Of a stretch of DNA of 7,992 nucleotides, positions 1 through 7,720 are shown in pieces. Source of the DNA: Archangiaceae bacterium (GTDB lineage: Bacteria > Myxococcota > Myxococcia > Myxococcales > Myxococcaceae). Position numbers and translations under genes: made by a program. The notes under the pieces were generated by a model that made no database searches, was not told where the DNA came from, and was given only the letters and a program-made list of their open reading frames with translations. The stretch lies in the NCBI GenBank assembly GCA_023248915.1, contig JAHFDQ010000278.1:1-7992 (forward strand), written 5' to 3'. Numbering within the stretch: position 1 is the stretch's first letter; every line of letters begins with the position of its first letter.

Positions 1-2258
<2,258 letters not shown>

Positions 2259-2273
2259 CCTTGTAATTACAGC

Positions 2274-2289
2274 GTGTTGCGGTGTTGCG
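2274..2289 (+). repeat. Tandem 8-bp direct repeat overlapping the -35 region
   Basis: GTGTTGCG occurs twice head to tail (2274-2281 and 2282-2289), identical in both copies, ending inside the proposed -35 element of the next gene. This is seen directly. A role as a repeated protein-binding site is inferred. Confidence 0.5.
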
Positions 2290-2313
2290 TATATCGTCGA
2301 TGACGCACATAAT
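2285..2313 (+). promoter_or_regulatory. Sigma-70-type promoter of the regulator/nucleotidyltransferase pair
   Basis: TTGCGT (2285-2290, 3 of 6 to the -35 consensus) lies exactly 17 bp before CATAAT (2308-2313, 5 of 6 to the -10 consensus). This is an AT-rich island in otherwise GC-rich DNA, starting 27 bp after the clpA stop. The expected transcription start is near 2320, only a few bases before the ATG at 2323, so the message would be leaderless or almost so. The spacer also holds a small inverted repeat, CGTC-GAT-GACG (2295-2305). Confidence 0.55.
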
Positions 2314-2315
2314 TA

Positions 2316-2328
2316 GGACATTATGTCC
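2316..2328. promoter_or_regulatory. Perfect 13-bp palindrome covering transcription start and start codon (candidate operator)
   Basis: GGACAT-T-ATGTCC is a perfect inverted repeat with a one-base centre. The ATG at 2323-2325 is its right arm's first three bases, and the predicted transcription start falls in the left arm. It also contains the only Shine-Dalgarno-like bases (AGGA at 2315-2318, 4 nt from the ATG). A dimeric winged-helix protein bound here would block its own promoter, which suggests autoregulation by the gene that follows (inference). Confidence 0.45.
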
Positions 2329-3075
2329 GACGTTGTGGCGGGCGCGCTCTTTCAATCCTCGACTCGCAGTGAGCTTCTCGAGTTGCTCTTCGTCCGAGGT
2401 CTCTCTGCCTCGGTGAGCGAGCTGGCGCGGCGTGCGAACCTCTCGCCGCGGTCGGTGGCAAACGAGGTGCGCCACCTGGCTGCTCTTCGCCTGGTGAGCG
2501 TGGAAGCCGTGGGCGGCGCCGACGTGGTGAAAGCGAACCTGAAGCACCCCGCGGCGAAAGCGCTGCTCACGCTGTTGCGGACTCCAATCGACGTGCGCCT
2601 CGACGATGCCTCGGCTCGCGAGGTCCGCGAATCGCTGGCGGGCTGGGGCGCCCCCCTCGCCGGCGTCGAGGCGCGTCGTCACTTCCCGCTTGGCGAATCT
2701 CTGCTTCGGGGTCTGGAAGCGGCGCGGCAGGACGGAACCGTGCTCCGCGTGCTTCCGACCGTGCTCGCCGGCCACCTGGACGAAGTCGACTGGACCGAGC
2801 TCAAGGAAGACGCGCGGCGCCGCAAGCAAAAGGCCGAGCTCGGAATGTTGGTCGAGCTCACCGGCAATCTTCTCGGTCGTGCGGACCTTCGCGAGCGCGT
2901 AGCGGCATTGAGGGATCGTCGCCGTCGCACCCTTCGCTACTTCCCTACGGCAAGGAGCGGGTTCGAGAAGGAGCTGGCCCAGAAGCGCACGCCGGCCGCG
3001 GCCCGAAGCTGGGGATTTTGGATGAACCTGTCTGAGGACTCTTTCCGTTCAACGCTCGAGCGTCACCGTGCGTAA
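2323..3075 (+). CDS. Winged helix-turn-helix DNA-binding protein, first gene of a two-gene unit (candidate antitoxin/regulator)
   Basis: Probable DNA-binding regulator of 250 residues; specific family not recognised. Residues about 15-85 look like a winged helix: a helix after SELLELLF, the helix-turn-helix VSELARRANLSPRSVANEVRHLAALRLV (residues 31-58, given here as a motif description), then a wing with VSVEAVGGADVVKANL. Residues about 90-205 are mainly helical and charged (for example KEDARRRKQK at 161-170 and RDRRRRTLR at 197-205), with no recognised catalytic motif. No signal peptide or membrane segment is visible. The ATG at 2323 lies inside a palindrome and next to a strong promoter. 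The gene overlaps the nucleotidyltransferase gene by 8 bp, so the two are probably co-transcribed and translationally coupled. Codons ending in T are commoner at its start than in clpA, which could reflect transfer (impression, not computed). An antitoxin or autorepressor role is inferred from context. Confidence 0.8.
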   Translation: MSDVVAGALFQSSTRSELLELLFVRGLSASVSELARRANLSPRSVANEVRHLAALRLVSVEAVGGADVVKANLKHPAAKALLTLLRTPIDVRLDDASAREVRESLAGWGAPLAGVEARRHFPLGESLLRGLEAARQDGTVLRVLPTVLAGHLDEVDWTELKEDARRRKQKAELGMLVELTGNLLGRADLRERVAALRDRRRRTLRYFPTARSGFEKELAQKRTPAAARSWGFWMNLSEDSFRSTLERHRA

Positions 3076-3640
3076 GTTCACGCGGGGCGACTTCGAAACC
3101 TTCTTCCGGCTGGTGGACGCCGAGCTAATCGCTCCCTGCACCATCGTCCTCATCGGCGGAGGAGCCATCGGATTGGCATACCAAGGGACCCACGCAACCT
3201 CGGACCTCGATCTGTGGAGCGCCGACGCGAGCTTCTGGCCTGCCGCGGAGCGGGCAAACGCCAAATCCCGCGAGTCCATCCCCGTCGAGAAGGCGGCCAT
3301 CGCGGAACCGCCGTATGACTTCGAAGACCGCCTCACGCCCCTCGCCATCCGCGGGCTCTCGAAGCTGACAGTGCTGGTGCCCGAAGCCCACGACCTGGCG
3401 CTGATGAAGGTGGCGCGGGCCGAGGCGCATGACCTGGACGGCATCGAGGACGTCCACCGGGCGCAGCCGCTCAACCTCGACACCTTGGTGGAGCGATACC
3501 TGGACACGCGCACCCAGGTAATCGGGAGCCTCGAGTCGCACCGGCTCAACTTTCTGGCCGCGGTCGCTCGCCTCTTCGGCGAAGCCACCGCCATCCGACT
3601 CGACGTTACCCTTCCGAAGAATGCGGAACACCGCGACTAG
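3068..3640 (+). CDS. Small nucleotidyltransferase-fold protein, AbiEii/DUF6036-like (candidate toxin)
   Basis: Protein of 190 residues with a minimal nucleotidyltransferase signature: IGGGAIGLAY (residues 29-38), then ATSDLDLW (43-50), where Asp46 and Asp48 match the metal-binding DxD of the fold. A second conserved block, VPEAHDLALMKVAR (104-117) followed by a D-rich HDLDGIEDVH (121-130), is typical of AbiEii/DUF6036-type proteins, which carry a Lys and an Asp cluster after the core. Known AbiEii toxins transfer nucleotides to RNA targets; whether this short member does so is unknown. The GTG start at 3068 overlaps the last 8 bases of the upstream regulator gene, whose stop (TAA) lies at 3073-3075. 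No good Shine-Dalgarno is visible, so reinitiation after the upstream gene is likely. The gene ends 8 bp from the convergent fabI stop. A housekeeping nucleotidyltransferase cannot be excluded. Confidence 0.82.
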   Translation: MRKFTRGDFETFFRLVDAELIAPCTIVLIGGGAIGLAYQGTHATSDLDLWSADASFWPAAERANAKSRESIPVEKAAIAEPPYDFEDRLTPLAIRGLSKLTVLVPEAHDLALMKVARAEAHDLDGIEDVHRAQPLNLDTLVERYLDTRTQVIGSLESHRLNFLAAVARLFGEATAIRLDVTLPKNAEHRD

Positions 3641-3648
3641 CTGGACCT

Positions 3649-4473
3649 CTACCGCTTCGCGGCCTCTTCCTCGAGCCGTTCCTTCTGCACGTCGATGGGG
3701 GCGGCCCCGATGGCGTGGTAGCCGCCGTCCACGTGCACCATTTCCCCGGTGGTTGCCTTGAACCAGTCGGACAACAGGGCGCAGGCCGCCTGGGCCACCG
3801 CGTCGTGGGCCTTCGGGTCCTTCGCGGCCCAGCCGAGCGGGGCCTGCTTGCCCCAGGCCTTTTCCAGCGTCTTGAACCCGGGAATGCTTTTCGCCGCGAT
3901 GGTGGCGAGCGGCCCCGCCGCGACGGCGTTGACGCGAATGCCCTTCGGCCCCAGGTCGCGCGCCAGGTAGCGCACCGTCGCCTCGAGCGCGGCCTTGCAC
4001 ACGCCCATCCAGTCGTAGACCGGCCAGGCCACCCGGTTGTCGAAGTCGAGGGTAACGATCGAGCCCCCGTCGGTCATCAGGGGCGCCACCGCGACCGCCA
4101 GCTCTTTCAGCGAGAAGGTCGAGACGCGAAAGGCCGTGGCGACGCTCTCCCACGGAGTATTCAGGAAGTTGCCACCCAGGGCGTCTTCGGGGGCGTAGGC
4201 GACCGCGTGGAGCGCTCCGTCCACCCTGCCCCACTTCTTCTTCAGGGCGGCCGTCAGCGCCGCGAAGTGCGCGGGGTTGGTCACGTCGAGCTCGAGCAGG
4301 TCAGGCATCGGGTCGAGGCGCTTTGCGCTGCGCTCGGTCAAGGACATCGCCCGGCCGAAGCTGGTGAGGACGATCTCGGCCCCTTCGGCCTGGGCGGCCT
4401 CGGCCACCCCGAAGGCGATCGACTGCGGCGTCAAGACGCCGGTGATGAGCAGCCTCTTCCCCTTGAGCAGCAT
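3649..4473 (-). CDS. fabI: Enoyl-[acyl-carrier-protein] reductase (NADH), FabI/InhA-like
   Basis: Catalyses the last reductive step of each fatty-acid elongation cycle, reducing trans-2-enoyl-ACP with NADH in the cytoplasm. The 274-residue protein is a short-chain dehydrogenase of the FabI type: N-terminal TGVLTPQSIAFGVA cofactor loop (11-24), ELDVTN (61-66), HAVAYAPED (89-97), catalytic Tyr153 and Lys160 in the Y-x6-K arrangement, and the substrate-loop segment AAGPLATIAAKSIPGF (185-200). The C-terminal ALLSDWFKATTGEMVHVDGG block (232-251) is standard. Several stretches (TLDFDN with Phe144, YDWMGV, LEKAWGKQAPLGW) resemble mycobacterial InhA more than E. coli FabI (from memory). About 20 residues extend past the usual HAI end, ending in a charged helix (KERLEEEAAKR). 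The ATG at 4471-4473 has no strong Shine-Dalgarno; AGGGG lies about 20 nt upstream. It shares a 103-bp divergent intergenic region with the cupin gene. Confidence 0.95.
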   Translation of the reverse strand: MLLKGKRLLITGVLTPQSIAFGVAEAAQAEGAEIVLTSFGRAMSLTERSAKRLDPMPDLLELDVTNPAHFAALTAALKKKWGRVDGALHAVAYAPEDALGGNFLNTPWESVATAFRVSTFSLKELAVAVAPLMTDGGSIVTLDFDNRVAWPVYDWMGVCKAALEATVRYLARDLGPKGIRVNAVAAGPLATIAAKSIPGFKTLEKAWGKQAPLGWAAKDPKAHDAVAQAACALLSDWFKATTGEMVHVDGGYHAIGAAPIDVQKERLEEEAAKR

Positions 4474-4519
4474 GGCGCGCGCGGTTTAACACCCCTGCCG
4501 TTCCCACGCTCAAATTGTG

Positions 4520-4525
4520 TATCAT
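4520..4525 (+). promoter_or_regulatory. Possible -10 element for the cupin gene
   Basis: TATCAT matches the -10 consensus at 5 of 6 positions inside the fabI/cupin divergent gap, in a short AT-rich patch. No convincing -35 lies at the correct distance, so the element may need an activator or another sigma factor. The predicted leader would be about 45 nt. No equally good promoter was seen for fabI on the other strand. Confidence 0.3.
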
Positions 4526-4576
4526 CGGCCCTCGTAGCGGCGCGGGGGGGAGCGGCATCGAGAAGGGGTCCCGCGT

Positions 4577-5029
4577 TTGTCGGAACACACCGTCAGGTCG
4601 GCCGTCGGCGAGGTCCCGTGTCGTTTCCACGGCTTCGCCGAACGGGTTTCTCGTCTATTCGACGTAAGGCCCCACCGGGCCGTGGCGTTGCTCGAGCTCA
4701 TCGACGACCCGACCTGCTGGTTGCCCGGGCCGGCCAAGGGCATCGACCTCTTCCCGGTGCACGCCGGGCCGAAGCTCGAGGGCGTCGAAACCTGCATCCT
4801 CAGGGCAGAACCCGGGGCCCGCTTGCCCCACCGCGAGCACGCCGGGGAAGAGCTGATGCTGATGCTCCAGGGCGCCTTCCGCGCCGACTCGGGCGTCGAG
4901 CTGCGGCCGGGCGACACCTGGACGCGCGGCCGGGCCACCCCGTACGGGATGACAGCGCTGCCCGGGGACGAGTGCATCTGCTGCGTCGCAACGTCGGGCG
5001 GGGCCTTCGACCCCGAGGCGGCCGACTAA
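4577..5029 (+). CDS. Stand-alone ChrR-type cupin domain protein
   Basis: Protein of 150 residues resembling the C-terminal cupin-like domain of the anti-sigma factor ChrR. The core is GVETCILRAEPGARLPHREH followed by EELMLMLQGAF and LRPGDTW. His85, His88 and Glu91/Glu92 match the first cupin metal-binding motif. The third histidine, normally near the TPYG position (residues 121-124), appears to be replaced, with Tyr123 the nearest polar candidate. A CICC cluster follows at 133-136. The N-terminal zinc-binding anti-sigma domain of full ChrR is missing, and no ECF sigma gene is adjacent, so an anti-sigma role is doubtful; a small-molecule or oxidative-stress sensor is possible. The start is TTG at 4577, chosen because GAAGGGG (4562-4568) precedes it at a good distance and the frame closes at a TAG (4535) with no other start codon between. 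Its stop overlaps that of the convergent beta-helix gene. Confidence 0.8.
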   Translation: MSEHTVRSAVGEVPCRFHGFAERVSRLFDVRPHRAVALLELIDDPTCWLPGPAKGIDLFPVHAGPKLEGVETCILRAEPGARLPHREHAGEELMLMLQGAFRADSGVELRPGDTWTRGRATPYGMTALPGDECICCVATSGGAFDPEAAD

Positions 5030-6597
5030 CCTTCGCTCGAGCGCCGAACCCGCTGGCGCCGCCCAGCCACCAGCAGCCCGCCCAGCGCCGAGAACACCAG
5101 GAGGGAGGCACCGGCTGTTCCGCAGCCGCAGCCGCCGCCCACTCCTCCGACACCCGCGCCTGCGTCACTTGCCCCTGCGTCTGCCGCGCCTGCGTCACCT
5201 GTGCCGGCGTCGCCCGCACCTGCGTCCGCCGCGCCTGCGTCTCCCGCTCCTGCGTCGCCCGCACCAGCGTCACCCGCGCCCGCGTCGCCCGCTCCTGCAT
5301 CACTTGCGCCCGCGTCACCCGCGCCTCCGTCTGCCTCGCCTGCGTCGCCCGCTCCTGCGTCACTCACGCCTGCGTCTCCTCCGCCTCCCCCGTCGGAACC
5401 GCCGTCCACCGGCGACCCTCCCCCGTCAACCGCCTGCAACGGATGCGGGTACGCGTAGGGCACGTAGTTGTAGGTGGTCGAACAGGTGTCGGCGGCGAGC
5501 TGCTGCCGGAAGAGCGTCGCGGGCTGAGTGGCTGAGACGAAGTAGTCCCGGCCTTCCACCACCTTGGAAGAGGTCTGGCTGCCAATCGAGATCGCCGCGT
5601 CGTTGCCCCACAGGTAGACCGGGCTGCTGTTCCGGGCGCCGCCGGCACAGGTGGCGTGCTGGTTCGTCTGGCCGTTGATGCCGCTCCCGACCTGAAAGGC
5701 GAGCGGCCAGGTCCCGGTGTCTTCCTCGTAGAAGTCGAACGAACCCGGTTGCCACTGCGGAGACCCCACCACGTGGTTGTCGAAGAGCACGCCCGACCCC
5801 GCGCGAAAGGCCCCGTAGCAACACTGGTTGAGGCTGTTGGGCTGGAAGGTGTTCTCGTAGACCTCGTACCAGCGGGCACCCGTCATTCCCGCGGTGCCGT
5901 GCTGGTCCACCTGCGAGAAGTTCAGCACGTTGTGCCGAACCACCGTGCGCGCGCCGTAGTACGACTGGACGGCCGAGTAGAGGTAGGTGGTGTCGCTGTT
6001 GTCGAAGGTGTTGTCCTCGATGAACACCATCGCCGGGCCACCGGGAATGATGTCGTCGGTCCACCCGGAAGGGTCGCCAGGCCCCAGCCCGACGTTGTGG
6101 ATGATTTCGGAAGCCCCGCCCCCGGTGAAGGTGTTGTGGTCGATGAGGGCCGGGCCGTTGCCGCCCACCGTGATGAAGGTGCACTGCGCGCTGTTGGCGA
6201 AGGCGTTGTGGTCCACCCGAACGGCGGCCGCACCCGGCGAACTGTCGACGCGCACGTCTCCGTCGTTCGAGGTTCCCGCTCCTACGAAGGTGAAGCCGGT
6301 GACTCGGGAGGTCGCCGTGAGGTGGGCGGCCACCTGGAGCGCCGCCGAGCCCGCGATGGTGGTTACTCCCCCGTTGCCTCCCGCCAGGGTGAGGGCCTTG
6401 CTGCCGGGAATGCTCACCCCCGCCCAGGTACAGCTTCCCGAGGGGACCACGACGGTGTCGCCGCTGGCCGCGGAGGCGATCGCGCCCTGGACATCGGCCT
6501 TAGAGCACGTAGCGGCGGCGACGGTGGCCGCCTGAGCGGCTCCGCCGACCGCGAACAGCGAGACGAGCAACGCGCGCCCGGCGAGGTGGGTCGGCAT
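5026..6597 (-). CDS. Secreted right-handed parallel beta-helix protein with MYXO-CTERM anchor
   Basis: Exported surface protein of 523 residues. It has a signal peptide (residues 1 to about 23, hydrophobic core ALLVSLFAVGG, likely cleavage after AAQA). Residues about 30-390 form a probable parallel beta-helix: CSKADVQGAIASAASGDTVVVP is a typical opening, and successive coils carry Asn turns such as DHNAF (129), DHNTF (153), EDNTF (194), RHNVL (221) and YENTF (247). Such folds occur in polysaccharide lyases and adhesins; no catalytic site was identified, so substrate and activity are unknown. Residues 407-481 are fifteen Gly/Asp/Ala pentapeptides, and residues 488-520 form the sorting tail. 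Cysteines are frequent (31, 56, 139, 259-260, 317, 372), suggesting disulfides outside the cytoplasm. The gene begins 6 bp after the beta-barrel gene stop, with a weak Shine-Dalgarno (GAGACC), so it is probably co-transcribed with it. Confidence 0.9.
   Translation of the reverse strand: MPTHLAGRALLVSLFAVGGAAQAATVAAATCSKADVQGAIASAASGDTVVVPSGSCTWAGVSIPGSKALTLAGGNGGVTTIAGSAALQVAAHLTATSRVTGFTFVGAGTSNDGDVRVDSSPGAAAVRVDHNAFANSAQCTFITVGGNGPALIDHNTFTGGGASEIIHNVGLGPGDPSGWTDDIIPGGPAMVFIEDNTFDNSDTTYLYSAVQSYYGARTVVRHNVLNFSQVDQHGTAGMTGARWYEVYENTFQPNSLNQCCYGAFRAGSGVLFDNHVVGSPQWQPGSFDFYEEDTGTWPLAFQVGSGINGQTNQHATCAGGARNSSPVYLWGNDAAISIGSQTSSKVVEGRDYFVSATQPATLFRQQLAADTCSTTYNYVPYAYPHPLQAVDGGGSPVDGGSDGGGGGDAGVSDAGAGDAGEADGGAGDAGASDAGAGDAGAGDAGAGDAGAGDAGAADAGAGDAGTGDAGAADAGASDAGAGVGGVGGGCGCGTAGASLLVFSALGGLLVAGRRQRVRRSSEG
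5038..5136 (-). other. MYXO-CTERM sorting domain (within the beta-helix protein)
   Basis: Residues 488-520: a Gly run with Cys490-Gly-Cys492, a hydrophobic helix (SLLVFSALGGLLVAG) and the basic tail RRQRVRR. This layout is the MYXO-CTERM signal, restricted to Myxococcota, where the Cys is thought to be modified and the tail removed during anchoring to the cell surface. It is the strongest taxonomic marker in the window. Confidence 0.88.
5155..5379 (-). repeat. Fifteen in-frame 15-bp repeats encoding a Gly-Asp-Ala-Gly-Ala linker
   Basis: Residues 407-481 are 15 consecutive pentapeptides with consensus GDAGA; the first position varies G/S/A, the fifth A/V/E/T, and one unit reads ADGGA. The period is exactly 15 bp, so gain or loss of units keeps the frame. 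Between a folded domain and a surface anchor it most likely acts as a flexible stalk. The acidic, Gly-rich composition is common in such linkers of myxobacterial surface proteins. Confidence 0.92.
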
Positions 6598-6603
6598 GAG
6601 CCG

Positions 6604-7263
6604 TTAGGTCTCGAACCTGAGGTCCAGCGTCAGCCCGTAGGTGATGAACGAGCCCCCCGAGCCGTTGGGCAGGGCGACGGTGGCCCCGGGCAAGGACCGG
6701 TTGTCCCAGTCGAGGTAGTACTTGTTGAACTGCAAGAGCACGTCGCGGACGTACAGGCCCACGCCCACGCCCCGGGAGAAGTAGTAGGTCGCGTCGAGCC
6801 CCAGCTCCATCAGGTTGCCGTCCATGCCCCGCCTCGAGCCGGCGATGCCGTAGCCGTACCCGAAGAAGACGGTCGAGTCGAAGGGCACCGGCCGGGCCTT
6901 CTTCAGCCACACCAACTGGAGCGGGTGCCAGTGCACCATTCCGACCAGAAACCCGGCGCCGCCCCGGCTGCTGTCGAGAATGCTCCAACCGGTGGCGGTG
7001 AGCTCGGCGTCGATGCTCGCGTGGCCGAGAATGTCGTACCCCACCTTCAACGACGCGGCCGGCCCTCCCTGCGCGTCGGCGACGAAGACGGCGGAATCGC
7101 CGGGCAGCACCGCGTCGACCTGGCTCGCCAGTCTGAACCGGTCGAGCGCCCATTGACCGGCGCCCCCTTGGAGGCTGATCTCCACCGCCCCGCGCGAAAA
7201 GTCGGGCGCCTCGGCGGCGGCAGCGAGCGGAACCCAGACGAGTGCGAATACCAGCCGGTTCAT
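6604..7263 (-). CDS. Small outer-membrane beta-barrel protein
   Basis: Probable outer-membrane protein of 219 residues. A signal peptide covers residues 1-19 (MNRLVFALVWVPLAAAAEA). The mature part has alternating hydrophobic/polar strands with aromatic girdles, for example AVEISLQGG, ASLKVGYDILG, GFLVGMVHWHP, STVFFGYGYGIAG, LMELGLDATYYFSRGVGVGLYV and a final ITYGLTLDLRFET, about eight strands in all. No enzyme motif is visible; exact family not recognised. The ATG at 7261-7263 is chosen over an in-frame ATG 33 codons upstream because GGGAGG (7269-7274 on the minus strand) sits 5 nt before it and a signal peptide begins there; the upstream extension is Arg-rich and non-hydrophobic. It is the first gene of an operon with the MYXO-CTERM beta-helix protein (6-bp gap), suggesting both serve the cell surface. 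Confidence 0.82.
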   Translation of the reverse strand: MNRLVFALVWVPLAAAAEAPDFSRGAVEISLQGGAGQWALDRFRLASQVDAVLPGDSAVFVADAQGGPAASLKVGYDILGHASIDAELTATGWSILDSSRGGAGFLVGMVHWHPLQLVWLKKARPVPFDSTVFFGYGYGIAGSRRGMDGNLMELGLDATYYFSRGVGVGLYVRDVLLQFNKYYLDWDNRSLPGATVALPNGSGGSFITYGLTLDLRFET

Positions 7264-7268
7264 GGCGG

Positions 7269-7274
7269 CCTCCC
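7269..7274 (-). promoter_or_regulatory. Strong Shine-Dalgarno fixing the beta-barrel gene start
   Basis: On the minus strand GGGAGG lies 5 nt before the ATG at 7263. It is the best ribosome binding site in the window and supports the shorter reading of this gene. Confidence 0.75.
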
Positions 7275-7282
7275 GTGCCGCG

Positions 7283-7291
7283 CCTATAGCA
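7283..7291 (-). promoter_or_regulatory. Possible extended -10 promoter for the beta-barrel/beta-helix operon
   Basis: On the minus strand TGC-TATAGG has the extended -10 layout (TGn before a hexamer matching 4 of 6 consensus bases). No -35 is evident. Transcription would begin about 7276, giving a very short leader that still holds the Shine-Dalgarno. Confidence 0.3.
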
Positions 7292-7384
7292 CACCGCCCG
7301 CGCCCGACGGCCCAGGCCGAAAAGAACCTCAGCCCGGCCTTCCACCCAGGGGTGTGCGCCAACCGAAATTTGACCGGCTTCGTC

Positions 7385-7412
7385 TGGACAGGGAAAAGCC
7401 CCTTGGTCTAGA
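7385..7412 (+). promoter_or_regulatory. Possible promoter of the cold-shock gene
   Basis: TGGACA (7385-7390, 5 of 6 to -35) is 16 bp from TCTAGA (7407-7412, only 3 of 6 to -10). If used, the leader would be about 70 nt, which is suited to the long structured leaders of cold-shock mRNAs. GAAAAGC occurs twice nearby (7393-7399, 7411-7417). The rest of the 226-bp gap 7264-7489 shows no gene. Confidence 0.3.
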
Positions 7413-7489
7413 AAAGCGGTTGCTCCGGCAGTCGACCGCGAGACCAGGTGATGCTTTTCGCCGCCTGTCACAATAAGGGAAGCAAGAGA

Positions 7490-7693
7490 ATGGCAACCGG
7501 TACCGTGAAGTGGTTCAACGATGCGAAGGGCTACGGCTTCATCACCCAAGATGGCGGAGGCGAAGACGTCTTCTGCCACCACACCGCGATTCAGGCGGAC
7601 GGGTTTCGCAGCCTTGCTGAAGGTCAGAAAGTCCAGTTCGACGTGACGAAGGGCCCGAAAGGCCTGCAGGCGGCGAACGTCAAGATAGTCTAG
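7490..7693 (+). CDS. csp: Cold-shock domain protein (CspA family)
   Basis: Single cold-shock domain of 67 residues, the normal size for CspA proteins, which bind single-stranded RNA and DNA and keep mRNA unfolded. The opening MATGTVKWFNDAKGYGFI contains the RNP1 motif KGYGFI; RNP2 is DVFCHHTAI, where most CspA proteins have VH followed by Phe or Tyr. The end, GPKGLQAANVKIV, is standard. The ATG at 7490 is chosen because the family begins at this Met and AAGGGA (7475-7480) lies 9 nt before it; an in-frame GTG/ATG at 7448/7451 would add 13-14 residues without similarity to the family. The gene is monocistronic, followed by a terminator, and is divergent from the beta-barrel operon. Whether it is cold-induced cannot be told from sequence, since many family members are constitutive. 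Confidence 0.95.
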   Translation: MATGTVKWFNDAKGYGFITQDGGGEDVFCHHTAIQADGFRSLAEGQKVQFDVTKGPKGLQAANVKIV

Positions 7694-7715
7694 AGCCGCG
7701 CGAAAGCGCTCGCTC
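7693..7715 (+). other. GAAA-tetraloop hairpin at the cold-shock stop codon
   Basis: GAGC (7693-7696) pairs with GCTC (7712-7715), and GCGC (7698-7701) with GCGC (7706-7709), closing a GAAA loop with a small internal mismatch. Its first base is the last base of the stop codon. GNRA loops are unusually stable, so this may protect the mRNA 3' end (inference). Confidence 0.4.
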
Positions 7716-7720
7716 CCTGG

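Noticed and set aside
5155..5379. CRISPR array or non-coding satellite
   Set aside because: The units are contiguous 15-bp repeats without spacers and encode an in-frame GDAGA stalk between a folded domain and a sorting tail.
3715..5535. 606-codon open frame on the plus strand spanning the antisense of fabI, the cupin gene in another frame, and the pentapeptide array
   Set aside because: Composition is Arg/Gly/His-rich with no domain, and it crosses three well-supported genes. High GC and the 15-bp repeats keep many frames open; the Cys/Val/Arg-rich end is just the repeat read out of frame.
7264..7362. 33-residue N-terminal extension of the beta-barrel protein
   Set aside because: The extension is Arg/Gly-rich and would bury the signal peptide; the internal ATG has a strong Shine-Dalgarno and an immediate signal sequence.
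5656..7476. 606-codon open frame on the plus strand antisense to the beta-helix and beta-barrel genes
   Set aside because: No recognisable motif, low-complexity Val/Gly/Arg composition, and both opposing genes have signal peptides and fold signatures.
7448..7489. N-terminal extension of the cold-shock protein from GTG/ATG at 7448/7451
   Set aside because: The family starts at MATGTVKWF, a ribosome binding site precedes the ATG at 7490, and the extra residues have no family similarity.
6500..7582. 360-codon minus-strand frame overlapping the beta-barrel gene and the start of the cold-shock gene
   Set aside because: Arg-rich shadow with no domain, no ribosome binding site, and it conflicts with two solid genes.
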